Below the pieces are notes generated by a model. That model saw only the letters and a list, made by a program, of their open reading frames with translations, made no database searches and was not told where the DNA came from. Shown here one piece after another: positions 35,077 through 43,620 of a stretch of DNA of 64,000 nucleotides (its first letter is position 1; each line of letters begins with the position of its first letter). This stretch comes from Candidatus Nanopelagicales bacterium (GTDB lineage Bacteria; Actinomycetota; Actinomycetes; S36-B12; CAIYMF01). The stretch covers positions 106,110 to 170,109 of the forward strand of contig JAFIHG010000042.1 of the NCBI GenBank assembly GCA_017848795.1, written 5' to 3'. The position numbers and the translations under genes were made by a program.

Positions 35077-35150
35077 CGTTGATCAAGGAGAAGGTGACGT
35101 TCTCGATCTTGTGACCAAGATCGAAGTGGGCACCTTCTCCTTGATCAACG
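35077..35150. terminator. 34-bp-arm hairpin between converging PucR and ALDH genes
   Basis: Arms 35077-35110 and 35117-35150 with a 6-base loop GTGACC: the outer 20 bases (CGTTGATCAAGGAGAAGGTG) pair perfectly, about 6 bases bulge, and the inner 7-8 (TCGATCTT) pair again. Lies 39 bases after one stop (35037) and 16 bases from the other (35167). Likely bidirectional terminator, without a U-tract. Confidence 0.75.
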
Positions 35151-35166
35151 CGGCGGCCGGGTCAGG

Positions 35167-36609
35167 TCAGTCCAGGCTCGCCATGACGTGCTTGATGCGG
35201 GTGTAGTCCTCGAAGCCGTACATCGACAGGTCCTTGCCGTAGCCGCTGTGCTTGAAGCCGCCGTGCGGCATCTCGGCGACCAGCGGGATGTGGGTGTTGA
35301 TCCACACGCAGCCGAAGTCGAGCCGCCGGGCCATCCGCATCGCGCGGCCGATGTCGCGGGTCCAGACCGAGGAGGCCAGCCCGTACTGCACGCCGTTGGC
35401 CCAGCGCAGTGCCTCGTCCTCGTCGGTGAACTGCTGCACCGTCATGACCGGCCCGAAGATCTCGTTCTGGATCATCTCGTCGTCCTGGTGCAGGCCCGCG
35501 ACGACGGTCGGCTCGATGTAGTAGCCGCGGTCACCCTGCCGGTGCCCGCCGACCGCGACGTTGGCGTGGTCCGGCGTACGGGACAGGAAGCCCATCACCC
35601 GGTCGAGCTGACCGGCGTTGTTCACCGGCGGTACGAGCGCGTCCTCGTCGCCCGCACCACCCTCGAAGGTGGTCTTCGTGCTCTTGGCCTGCTCCGAGAG
35701 CGCCGAGACGAAGTCGTCGTAGATCCGCGGCCCGGCAAGCACGCGGGTCGCCGCGGTGCAGTCCTGCCCGGCGTTGAAGTAACCCGCGACGGCCAGCCAC
35801 TCCGCGGCGGCCGCGATGTCCGCGTCGTCGAAGATCACGACCGGCGCCTTGCCGCCGAGCTCGAGGTGCACCCGCTTGAGGTCGCGCGCGGCCGACTCGG
35901 CCACCTGCATCCCGGCGCGTACCGACCCCGTGATCGACACCATCGCCGGGGTCGGGTGCTCGACCAGCGCCCGGCCGGTGTCCCGGTCGCCGGTGACCAC
36001 GTTGAACACCCCGGGCGGCAGCACCTCGGCGAACAGCTCGGCCATCCTTACCGTCGAGACGGGGGTGGTGTCGCTGGGCTTGAGCACGACGGTGTTGCCC
36101 GCCGCGATCGCCGGCGCGTACTTCCAGACCGCCATCATCATCGGGTAGTTCCATGGCGTCACCTGCCCGACGACCCCCACCGGCTCACGGCGGATCATCG
36201 AGGTGAAGCCCTCCATGTACTCCCCGCTCGAGCGGCCCTCGAGCACCCGCGCCGCCCCGGCGAAGAACCGCACCTGGTCCACCATCGGCGGGATCTCCTC
36301 CGCCATGGTCACCGCCAGCGGCTTGCCGGTGTTCTGGCTCTCCAGCGCCACGAGCTCCTCGGCGTGCGACTCCAGCACGTCGGCCATCTTCAGCAGCGCG
36401 GCCTGGCGCGCCGACGGGGTGCTGTCACGCCAGGTCTCGAACGCCTCCGCGGCGGCGCGGTACGCGCGGTCGACGTCCTCCGCACCGGACAGCGGAGCGG
36501 TGCCGAAGACCTCGCCCGTGGACGGATCGATCAGGTCGGTGGTGCGGCCGTCGGCGGCGGGTACGGACTGCCCACCGATGAAGTTCGAGAGGGTGCGCTT
36601 GTCGGTCAC
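35167..36609 (-). CDS. Aminobutyraldehyde dehydrogenase-type ALDH (second copy)
   Basis: A 480-residue NAD-dependent aldehyde dehydrogenase. The catalytic Cys is C284 in [10 protein letters not shown], the Glu is in [14 protein letters not shown], and the cofactor segment is [20 protein letters not shown]. Signature and length match gamma-aminobutyraldehyde dehydrogenases. GTG 36609 is chosen because GAGGAG lies about 7 bases upstream; a longer in-frame reading starts inside the promoter region shared with the Lrp gene. It is divergent from the Lrp/AsnC-aminotransferase pair, whose aldehyde product it would oxidise. Confidence 0.92.
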   Translation of the reverse strand: MTDKRTLSNFIGGQSVPAADGRTTDLIDPSTGEVFGTAPLSGAEDVDRAYRAAAEAFETWRDSTPSARQAALLKMADVLESHAEELVALESQNTGKPLAVTMAEEIPPMVDQVRFFAGAARVLEGRSSGEYMEGFTSMIRREPVGVVGQVTPWNYPMMMAVWKYAPAIAAGNTVVLKPSDTTPVSTVRMAELFAEVLPPGVFNVVTGDRDTGRALVEHPTPAMVSITGSVRAGMQVAESAARDLKRVHLELGGKAPVVIFDDADIAAAAEWLAVAGYFNAGQDCTAATRVLAGPRIYDDFVSALSEQAKSTKTTFEGGAGDEDALVPPVNNAGQLDRVMGFLSRTPDHANVAVGGHRQGDRGYYIEPTVVAGLHQDDEMIQNEIFGPVMTVQQFTDEDEALRWANGVQYGLASSVWTRDIGRAMRMARRLDFGCVWINTHIPLVAEMPHGGFKHSGYGKDLSMYGFEDYTRIKHVMASLD

Positions 36610-36807
36610 TGGGTCTCCTCGGGAGTGCCGGGCGTACCGATGCGAGCGGGTCCCTCGCGCCGAGCCGGTCGGCGCAGACACCCGCCCGAGCCGGTCGCCC
36701 CGGGTTCGGGGTGCGGTACGGGTACGAGCGTGAGGCGGTGGACAGCCGTCGGCCCAACCGTACCCGCCAGGTGGCGGCTTCGACAGAGCAACCCGAGAGC
36801 GGTGACT

Positions 36808-36843
36808 GATTTCGTCGCAACTATGGCTCGATCCCACGGAATC
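36808..36843. promoter_or_regulatory. Candidate Lrp-type operator in divergent promoter
   Basis: Imperfect inverted repeat GATTTCGT (36808-36815) and ACGGAATC (36836-36843), seven of eight bases complementary, 20 bases apart, ending 29 bases before the Lrp start at 36873. The AT-richer patch and location suit autoregulation by the Lrp protein and control of the divergent dehydrogenase. Weak evidence; the rest of 36610-36807 shows no clear signal. Confidence 0.3.
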
Positions 36844-36872
36844 GCTTGCCAGGTCGGGAGCGATGGGCGAGC

Positions 36873-37355
36873 ATGACAGCCGTGCCGATCCGCGACCGCA
36901 ACGCTGCTCACGGGCTCGACGACGTCAGCAAGGCCATCATCGAGCAGCTGCAGCAGGACGGCCGGCGCGCGTACGCCACGATCGGGAAGGCCGTCGGGCT
37001 GTCCGAGGCCGCGGTGCGCCAACGGGTGCAGCGGATGCTCGAGGCCGGCGTGATGCAGATCGTCGCGGTCACCGATCCGTTGCAGGTCGGATTCCCGCGC
37101 GCGGCGATGATCGGCGTACGCGTCGACGGTGACGTCGAGATCGTCGCCGACAAGCTGGCCGCCATGCCCGAGATCGACTATCTGGTCGTCACGGCCGGCG
37201 GCTACGACATCCTCGCGGAGGTCGTGTGCGAGGACGACGACCACCTGCTCGAGGTCGTCAACCGGCAGATCCGGGCGCTGCCCGGCGTCCGCCACACGGA
37301 GACCTTCGTCTACCTGAAGCTCCGCAAGCAGATCTACGCCTGGGGTACCCGATGA
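36873..37355 (+). CDS. Lrp/AsnC-family transcriptional regulator
   Basis: A 160-residue regulator. The N-terminal helix-turn-helix is [20 protein letters not shown] followed by the recognition helix [15 protein letters not shown]; the C-terminal half is the RAM ligand domain ([24 protein letters not shown] strand-helix, here [17 protein letters not shown]). I start at ATG 36873; the ORF could begin earlier at 36846 but without support. Its TGA overlaps the ATG of the aminotransferase (ATGA at 37352), so both are co-translated. It probably senses an amino acid or amine and controls this operon and the divergent dehydrogenase. Confidence 0.9.
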   Translation: MTAVPIRDRNAAHGLDDVSKAIIEQLQQDGRRAYATIGKAVGLSEAAVRQRVQRMLEAGVMQIVAVTDPLQVGFPRAAMIGVRVDGDVEIVADKLAAMPEIDYLVVTAGGYDILAEVVCEDDDHLLEVVNRQIRALPGVRHTETFVYLKLRKQIYAWGTR

Positions 37356-38749
37356 CCGCTACACCGCAGTACGTCTCGCACGACGGCTCCGATGCTCTCG
37401 CCGAATCCGCGCGCGACCACCTCTGGATGCACTTCACCCGCCACTCCACGTACGAGAACGGCGGACACGTCCCGGTGATCGTGCGCGGCGACGGCGCGTA
37501 CGTCTGGGACGACCGCGGCAAGCGCTACCTCGACGGGCTCGCCGGACTGTTCACGGTGCAGGTCGGGCACGGGCGCGCCGAGCTGGCCGAGGCGGCCGCC
37601 AAGCAGATGAGTGAACTCGCGTTCTTCCCGCTCTGGTCGTACGCCCACCCGCGGGCGATCGAGCTGGCCGAGCGGCTCGCGGACTACGCACCCGGCGACA
37701 TCGACCGCATCTTCTTCACCACCGGCGGCGGCGAGGCGGTGGAGTCGGCGTGGAAGCTCGCCAAGCAGTACTTCAAGCTCACCGGCCGACCGCTCAAGCA
37801 CAAGGTGATCAGCCGCGCGGTCGCGTACCACGGCACGCCGCAGGGCGCGCTGTCCATCACCGGTATCCCGGACGCGAAGAAGTACTTCGAACCGCTCGTG
37901 CCCGGCGCCCACAAGGTCCCCAACACCAACTTCTACCGCGCACCCGAGCACGGCGACGACGTCGAGGCATTCGGTCGCTGGGCCGCGGACCGGATCGCCG
38001 AGGCGATCGAGTTCGAGGGACCCGACACCGTCGCGGCGGTGTTCCTCGAGCCGGTGCAGAACTCCGGCGGCTGCTTCCCGCCGCCGCCCGGATACCTGCA
38101 GCGCGTACGCGAGATCTGCGACGAGTACGACGTGCTGTTCGTGGCGGACGAGGTGATCTGCTCGTTCGGGCGGATCGGCGAGATGTTCGCGACCACGCGG
38201 TTCGGCGTCGCGCCCGACATCATCACGACGGCCAAGGGCCTCACCTCGGGGTACGCGCCGCTGGGTGCGATGCTGGCGAGCGCCCGGCTGTTCGAGCCGT
38301 TCAAGACCGGGACCAACTACTTCGCGCACGGCTACACCTTCGGCGGTCACCCCGTCTCGGCGGCGGTGGCGATGGCGAACCTCGACATCTTCGAGCGCGA
38401 GGGGCTCAACGCGCACGTGCAGGCCAACGAGGGCGCGTTCCGGGCGACGCTCGAGAAGCTGCTCGACCTGCCCCTGGTCGGCGACGTCCGCGGGGAGGGC
38501 TACTTCTACGGGATCGAGCTGGTCAAGGACAAGGCGACCAAGGAGACGTTCGACGAGGACGAGTCCGAGCGCCTGCTGCGCGGGTTCCTGTCCAAGGCGC
38601 TGTTCGAGGCCGGGCTCTACTGCCGCGCGGACGACCGGGGCGACCCGGTGATCCAGCTCGCGCCGCCGCTGATCATCGGTCAGCGGGAGTTCGACGAGAT
38701 CGAGCAGACGCTGCGCGACGTGCTCACCAGGGCCCAGTCCGTCCTCTGA
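37352..38749 (+). CDS. Class III aminotransferase, putrescine--pyruvate-like
   Basis: A 465-residue PLP enzyme. The PLP Lys is K295 in IITTAKGLTSGYAPLGA; other marks are FFTTGGGEAVESAWKLAKQY (cofactor phosphate), YHGTPQGALSITG and LFVADEVICSFGRIGE (Asp for the PLP ring). The YLDGLAGLFTVQVGHG N-terminal segment and length resemble SpuC-type putrescine--pyruvate and omega-amino acid--pyruvate transaminases. With the divergent aldehyde dehydrogenase it would convert putrescine to 4-aminobutyraldehyde and then GABA. Related omega-aminotransferases also use beta-alanine or cadaverine, so the exact substrate is open. Confidence 0.9.
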   Translation: MTATPQYVSHDGSDALAESARDHLWMHFTRHSTYENGGHVPVIVRGDGAYVWDDRGKRYLDGLAGLFTVQVGHGRAELAEAAAKQMSELAFFPLWSYAHPRAIELAERLADYAPGDIDRIFFTTGGGEAVESAWKLAKQYFKLTGRPLKHKVISRAVAYHGTPQGALSITGIPDAKKYFEPLVPGAHKVPNTNFYRAPEHGDDVEAFGRWAADRIAEAIEFEGPDTVAAVFLEPVQNSGGCFPPPPGYLQRVREICDEYDVLFVADEVICSFGRIGEMFATTRFGVAPDIITTAKGLTSGYAPLGAMLASARLFEPFKTGTNYFAHGYTFGGHPVSAAVAMANLDIFEREGLNAHVQANEGAFRATLEKLLDLPLVGDVRGEGYFYGIELVKDKATKETFDEDESERLLRGFLSKALFEAGLYCRADDRGDPVIQLAPPLIIGQREFDEIEQTLRDVLTRAQSVL

Positions 38750-38770
38750 GCACCGCACCGGGCGCCTGAC

Positions 38771-38879
38771 CATGATCGGGAGAACGAAACGGCAGTCCGG
38801 TCGGCCCGCCCGGTGCGGCGCGCGCCGGGAACCAGCGTGGGGCGGCGCACCCGACTACGTCCTCGTTCTCCCGATCATG
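38771..38879. repeat. 109-base inverted repeat downstream of the aminotransferase
   Basis: Outer arms CATGATCGGGAGAACGA (38771-38787) and its exact complement (38863-38879), 17 bp. The 75 bases between contain further partial pairing (ACGGCAGTCCGGTCGGCCCG with the ACTACG/CGGCGC side) and GC-rich sequence. It separates the aminotransferase stop (38749) from the next gene on the same strand (start 38966). Probably a terminator or repeat element; no coding sequence. Confidence 0.65.
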
Positions 38880-38965
38880 AGCTGCGCACCGAAATCCGCG
38901 GCGCACCGACCGGCGTGGTCTCGCGAGCCGGGCACGACCTTGCTGACCCGCGAGAGGAGCGGCGC

Positions 38966-39604
38966 GTGAGCGCAGGACCGACCGAGCGCACCCGGGTGCA
39001 CCGGCTGCCGGAGAAGCAGGTGGCCGACCTGGCCACGCTGCACGCGGTGCTCGACACCGGGCTGGTCGCGCACGTCGGGGTGATCGACGCAGGACAGCCG
39101 TACGTGCTGCCCGTGGGGTACGCCCGCGACGGCGAGCAGGTGCTGCTGCACGGCTCGACGGGCAGCCGGCTGTTCCGGGCACTGGCCGCGGGGGCGCCGA
39201 CGTGCTTCACGGTCACGTTGCTCGACGGTGTGGTGCTCGCGCGCTCGGCGTTCGAGAGCTCGATGAATTACCGCTGCGCGATGGTCCTCGGACGCTGCAA
39301 GGCGCTTTCCGGCGCCGACAAGGACGACGCGTTGCGGGCCCTCTCCGACCACCTGCTTCCCGAGCGCTGGGGCGACATCCGCTCGCCCTCCCGCAAGGAG
39401 CTGGCGGCCACGTTGGTCCTGGCGCTGCCGCTGGACGAGTGGAGCGTGAAGGTCGCGGCAGGTGGCCCGGACGACGCCGACGAGGACCTGGACCGCTCGA
39501 GTTGGGCGGGCTACGTACCGATCCGCGAGGTGTTCGGCGACCCGGTGCAGACCGTGCCCAACGGGCAGCCGCTGCCGGACTACGTGCAACGGTGGCAGCG
39601 GTGA
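38966..39604 (+). CDS. Pyridoxamine 5'-phosphate oxidase-fold (FMN-binding split barrel) protein
   Basis: A 212-residue protein. Family segments: DLATLHAVLDTGLVAHVGVI, VLPVGYARDGEQVLLHGSTG (barrel strands) and SAFESSMNYRCAMVLGRCKAL, characteristic of the Bacillus YvcJ/NimA-like flavin-binding split-barrel group. It may bind FMN or PLP-like cofactors; whether it is an enzyme here is unknown. GTG 38966 follows GAGGAG by 6 bases. Its stop overlaps the start of the FAD oxidoreductase by four bases (GTGA at 39601), so the two work as a unit. Confidence 0.85.
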   Translation: MSAGPTERTRVHRLPEKQVADLATLHAVLDTGLVAHVGVIDAGQPYVLPVGYARDGEQVLLHGSTGSRLFRALAAGAPTCFTVTLLDGVVLARSAFESSMNYRCAMVLGRCKALSGADKDDALRALSDHLLPERWGDIRSPSRKELAATLVLALPLDEWSVKVAAGGPDDADEDLDRSSWAGYVPIREVFGDPVQTVPNGQPLPDYVQRWQR

Positions 39605-40998
39605 GCGAGGGGGCTACGAGCCCGTACCGACGGGTGTCGCTGTGGTGGGACCAGCTGCCTGCCGAGCTCGCCGGGCCGGTACGCCCCGCGCTGCCCGGCT
39701 CGATGGCTGCGGACGTGGCGATCGTCGGCGCCGGGCTGACCGGGCTGTGGACCGCGTACTACCTGCTGCGCCGCGACCCCTCGCTGCGCGTGGTGCTGCT
39801 GGAGGCGGAGGTCGCCGGCTTCGGCGCGAGCGGGCGCAACGGTGGGTGGTGCTCGGCGCTGTTCCCCACCCCGATCGACAAGCTCGCCGCTGCGTCGTCG
39901 CGCGAGGCGGCGGTCGCGCTGTTCCGCGAGATGCAGCGCACCGTCGACGAGGTGGGCACGGTCGCGGGCGCCGAAGGGATCGACGCGGCGTACCGCAAAG
40001 GCGGCACCGTGGTGCTCGCCCGTACCCCGCTGCAGCTCGCTCGTGCGCGGGCCGAGGTCACCGACTGGCATTCGTGGGGTTTCGATGACCGGGACCTGCG
40101 GCTGCTGTCACAAGGGGAGGCGCACGAGCTGCTCGGTGCGACCGACGTGCTCGGCGCGACGTACACCCCGCACTGCGCGGCGATCCAACCGGCGCGCCTG
40201 GTGCGAGGTCTCGCGCTGGCCGTCGAACGGCTCGGCGCGACGCTCCACGAGCGCACCCACGTCACGTCGATCGAGCCCGGAGTGGCGCGAACCGGGCTGG
40301 GCGAGGTGCGCGCTCACGTCGTCGTGCGCGCCACCGAGGGCTACACGCCGCGCCTGGCGGGTGCGCGCCGCGAGCTGCTGCCGGTGTACTCGTCGATGAT
40401 CGCGACCGAGCCGCTGCCCGCCGCGTTCTGGGAGCGGACCGGGCTGCGGCGCGCCGAGACGTTCTCCGACTTCCGCAGTCTGATCATCTACGGCCAGCGC
40501 ACCGCCGACGACCGGCTGGCGTTCGGTGGGCGCGGGGCTCCGTACCACTTCGGCTCGCGGGTGGATCCGGCGTTCGACCGCGACGCGGCCGTGTCGGCGC
40601 ACCTGCAGGCGGTACTCACCGACCTGCTGCCCGACCTCGCCGGTCACGCGATCACACACTCCTGGGGCGGGCCGCTCGGCGTCTCACGGGACTGGTTCCC
40701 GTCGGTCGGGCTGGACCGCGACAACGGCCTGGCGTGGGCGGGCGGGTACGTCGGCGACGGGGTCGCCACCACGAACCTTGCCGGGCGCACGCTGGCGGAT
40801 CTGATCGCCGGCGTGGACAGCCCGCTGGTGCGGCTGCCGTGGGTGGGGCACCGCAGCCGGCGTTGGGAGCCCGAGCCGCTGCGCTGGCTCGGTGCCAACG
40901 TCGTGCTGCGCGGCATGACGTACGCGGACCGCGCTGAGGCCCGTACCGGCAAGCCGTCGCAGGTCGGCCGCCTGGTGGACCGCCTCGCCGGCCACTGA
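39601..40998 (+). CDS. FAD-dependent amine oxidoreductase (DAO family)
   Basis: A 465-residue flavoprotein. The FAD site is DVAIVGAGLTGLWTAYYLLR near residue 40, followed by FGASGRNGGWCSALFP, the GRNGGW motif shared with the other DAO-like protein in this window. The C-terminal FAD contact reads AWAGGYVGDGVATTNLAG. It probably oxidises an amine or a modified amino acid. It is coupled to the split-barrel protein just upstream. The overall plan matches the 24271 protein but the two sequences are clearly different. Confidence 0.88.
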   Translation: MSEGATSPYRRVSLWWDQLPAELAGPVRPALPGSMAADVAIVGAGLTGLWTAYYLLRRDPSLRVVLLEAEVAGFGASGRNGGWCSALFPTPIDKLAAASSREAAVALFREMQRTVDEVGTVAGAEGIDAAYRKGGTVVLARTPLQLARARAEVTDWHSWGFDDRDLRLLSQGEAHELLGATDVLGATYTPHCAAIQPARLVRGLALAVERLGATLHERTHVTSIEPGVARTGLGEVRAHVVVRATEGYTPRLAGARRELLPVYSSMIATEPLPAAFWERTGLRRAETFSDFRSLIIYGQRTADDRLAFGGRGAPYHFGSRVDPAFDRDAAVSAHLQAVLTDLLPDLAGHAITHSWGGPLGVSRDWFPSVGLDRDNGLAWAGGYVGDGVATTNLAGRTLADLIAGVDSPLVRLPWVGHRSRRWEPEPLRWLGANVVLRGMTYADRAEARTGKPSQVGRLVDRLAGH

Positions 40999-41171
40999 GC
41001 CGTCAACGTCGAAGGCGCAACACCGCGCGCACACGTTGAGTAAGGCGCAATGTACCCAGCGTGTACGAAGCGCCTGTCGTGGTTCGTCCCATCGGCCCGA
41101 AGGTGGTGCGCGCCTGGACCGTTCCGGATGCGACAGCGACAATCGACCGGGACGCGACACGAAGGGTAAGG

Positions 41172-43520
41172 ATGCTGACACTGCGTACACCCGGCCGGTT
41201 CGTCGCCTGGGTGATCGCCGTGCTGGCGTGCTGCCTGCCGGCGACCGCCCTCAGCGCGCCCGTGGCGTCGGCCGCGGTGCGCACGGCCGACCGCATGGTC
41301 ACCGCCGACCCCGCCTCCTGGACGCCGCGCGTCGAGGCCGGTCGGGTCCTGGCGATCGCGCAGGTAGGTGACCAGATGGTCCTCGGCGGCACCTTCACGT
41401 CGGTGAGTGCCGCAGGCGGCAGTCCCGCGTACCGGCGCGGCGGCCTCGTCGCGTTCGACGCGGCGACAGGTGCGGTCAACACCCGCTTCGCGCCCTCGTT
41501 GAACGGCGCGGTCAACCAGGTGCTCCCGGGCGTCGCCGCCGGCACGGTCCTGGTGGCCGGAGCGTTCTCGACGGTGAACGGGCGTACGCACAAGCGGCTG
41601 GTACTGCTCAACCTTGCGGACGGAAGCGTCAACACATCCTTCGACCCGCCGGCGATCAACGGGATCGTCAAGGACATGAAGCGGGTCGGTCACCGCCTGG
41701 TACTCGGCGGGACCTTCACGCGGGTGGCAGGCGACGATCACGCGGGCATCGCCTCGCTGGACCTCCGAACCGGACGGGTCGACCCGTTCATCGACATCCA
41801 GCTCACCGGCCACCACAACTGGACCAGCTCCTGCGCGACCTGCGCCAAGGGAGCCGTCGGCGCCGCCGCCCTGGACGTGTCCCCCGATCACCGGACCCTG
41901 GTGGTCGTCGGGAACTTCCGGGCGGCGAACGGGTCGCCGCGGGACCAAGTCGTGATGATCGACCTGTCGGGTAAGCGCGCCGCGGTACGCCCCGACTGGG
42001 CGACGTCCGCGTTCGACACGCGCTGCAACTACGAGAGCTTCGACGCCTTCATGCGAGGGGTGAGCTTCTCCCCGGACGGTACGTTCTTCGTCGTGGTGAC
42101 GACCGGCGGGTCCGCCGGCTCCACCTTGTGCGACGCCGCGGCGCGCTTCCAGACGGGTGCTCGCGGCACGAAGGTCCAGCCGTTCTGGGTCGCGAGGACC
42201 GGCCGGGACACCCTGCTCTCGGTCGCGGTCACTGCCGATGCCGTCTTCGTCGGTGGCCACCAGCGGTGGCTGAACAACGACTACGGTGCCGACACCGCCC
42301 GCCCGGGAGCGGTCCCGCGCGCGGGCCTCGCCGCGCTGGACCCCCGAAGCGGCGTCCCGCTGTCCTGGAACCCCGGCCGCAATCCCCGCGGGGTCGGCGC
42401 GGCCGCCCTGCTGGTGACCAAGGGCGGGCTGTGGGTCGGCTCCGACACGAACTACATCGGCAGCTACGAATACTTGCGGCCGCGGATCGCGTTCTTCCCG
42501 TTCGCCGGTGGCAGTGCCCTTCCGGCCGGCTGGACCCCCGCTCTGCCGTCGGACGTCTACCTCGGTGGGGGAACTGCGTATCGGCCGGGAAGCCTCGTCA
42601 AACGACGGTTCACCGGGTCGACGACCGGGCCGAGCCGACCGGTGACGGCGAGCGGCATCGACTGGCCTAGCGTCCGGGGGGCGGTGCAGATCGACGGCGC
42701 CCTGTTCTTCGGCCAGGCGGGGATGCTCTACCGCTCCGACTTCGACGGACGTGCCTTCGGCGTCGCGCGCGCTGTCGACCCGTACCGTGATCCGAAGTGG
42801 TGTCCGGTCAACACCGGATCGGGGTCCACCGTCTACTGCGGCGTGCTGCCGACCTTCTACGACGAGCTCGCCAAAGTCACCGCGCTCGGCTACGCGGACG
42901 GCCGGCTCTACTACGCGACGGCGGGGAGCACCGCCTTGCGCTACCGCTGGTTCAGTCCCGACAGCGGGATCGTCAGCGCGAAGAGCTTCCCGGTCTCGGG
43001 CACCGTCCCGGCGGGGGCGACGGCACTGCTGATCTCGGGACGCACGATCTACCTGGGTGACCCGGCGAACGGCACGCTCTCGCGCGCGACGTTCGCACCC
43101 GGTGCGATCGGGGCGGCACGCACGCTCGTCAGCGGCCCGCGCGTCGACGGGGTCGACTGGCGTGCTCGCGCAGTGTTCCTCGGCCGCACTCCCCCGGTCG
43201 CTCCGGTGGTCCGACCCCCGAAACGTCCGACGAAACCGGTGATCAAGACGGTCAAGGTGAAGCGCAAGGCCAAGGTCGTGGTGAAGTGGCGACGGGCCGC
43301 GCCCCGGGGCACGGCCATTGCCGGGTACGACGTGCAGTTCCGCAAGAAGCGGCGGCACGCGGCGTCGTTCAAACCGTGGCGAACGGCGAAGACGAGCAGC
43401 GGCACCCGCTACACCTGGACCCGCGGCAAGCGGGGCGCGACCTACAAGGTGCGCGTCGTCGCGGTCAGTGCCGCAGGCAGCACGCCGAGCGCGGCGGTGC
43501 GCTTCCGGATCCGGAAGTAG
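41172..43520 (+). CDS. Secreted beta-propeller-like protein with C-terminal FnIII domain
   Basis: A 782-residue protein. Residues 1-35 are a signal peptide (VAWVIAVLACCLPATALSAP). The bulk is a repeat-rich beta-propeller-type architecture: repeated blades with VLGGTFTSV, VLVAGAFSTVNG, LVLGGTFTRV and VVGNFRAANG, the delta-60-like pattern (V-x-x-G-x-F). Conserved Cys pairs (SSCATC, DTRCNYE, STLCDA, KWCPV, VYCGV) may form disulfides. The last 100 residues (from about 682) are a Lys/Arg-rich FnIII module ending RVVAVSAAGSTPSAAVRFRI. A larger paralogue begins at 61063. Function unknown; probably binds or anchors surface polysaccharide. Confidence 0.85.
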   Translation: MLTLRTPGRFVAWVIAVLACCLPATALSAPVASAAVRTADRMVTADPASWTPRVEAGRVLAIAQVGDQMVLGGTFTSVSAAGGSPAYRRGGLVAFDAATGAVNTRFAPSLNGAVNQVLPGVAAGTVLVAGAFSTVNGRTHKRLVLLNLADGSVNTSFDPPAINGIVKDMKRVGHRLVLGGTFTRVAGDDHAGIASLDLRTGRVDPFIDIQLTGHHNWTSSCATCAKGAVGAAALDVSPDHRTLVVVGNFRAANGSPRDQVVMIDLSGKRAAVRPDWATSAFDTRCNYESFDAFMRGVSFSPDGTFFVVVTTGGSAGSTLCDAAARFQTGARGTKVQPFWVARTGRDTLLSVAVTADAVFVGGHQRWLNNDYGADTARPGAVPRAGLAALDPRSGVPLSWNPGRNPRGVGAAALLVTKGGLWVGSDTNYIGSYEYLRPRIAFFPFAGGSALPAGWTPALPSDVYLGGGTAYRPGSLVKRRFTGSTTGPSRPVTASGIDWPSVRGAVQIDGALFFGQAGMLYRSDFDGRAFGVARAVDPYRDPKWCPVNTGSGSTVYCGVLPTFYDELAKVTALGYADGRLYYATAGSTALRYRWFSPDSGIVSAKSFPVSGTVPAGATALLISGRTIYLGDPANGTLSRATFAPGAIGAARTLVSGPRVDGVDWRARAVFLGRTPPVAPVVRPPKRPTKPVIKTVKVKRKAKVVVKWRRAAPRGTAIAGYDVQFRKKRRHAASFKPWRTAKTSSGTRYTWTRGKRGATYKVRVVAVSAAGSTPSAAVRFRIRK

Positions 43521-43561
43521 CCCCGCTGGCCGGAGGCGGACGGACCTGACGCGGACGGGTC

Positions 43562-43582
43562 GATCGGATATTGGATACGATC
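43562..43582. promoter_or_regulatory. Candidate GntR-type operator upstream of gcdH
   Basis: A 21-base imperfect palindrome with GATCG and CGATC ends around GATATTGGATA, 39 bases before the gcdH ATG, in an AT-rich patch of otherwise GC-rich DNA. The GntR/FCD regulator encoded by the third gene of the operon is the likely binder. Confidence 0.45.
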
Positions 43583-43620
43583 TGCCACGCCGTACGCCGC
43601 CCGTCGCAGAGGAGCCGCAC

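Noticed and set aside
41002..41050. Short inverted repeat TCAACGT / ACGTTGA with two AAGGCGCAA words after the FAD oxidoreductase
   Set aside because: Arms of 7 bases and a loop of about 26 are too weak to call a terminator.
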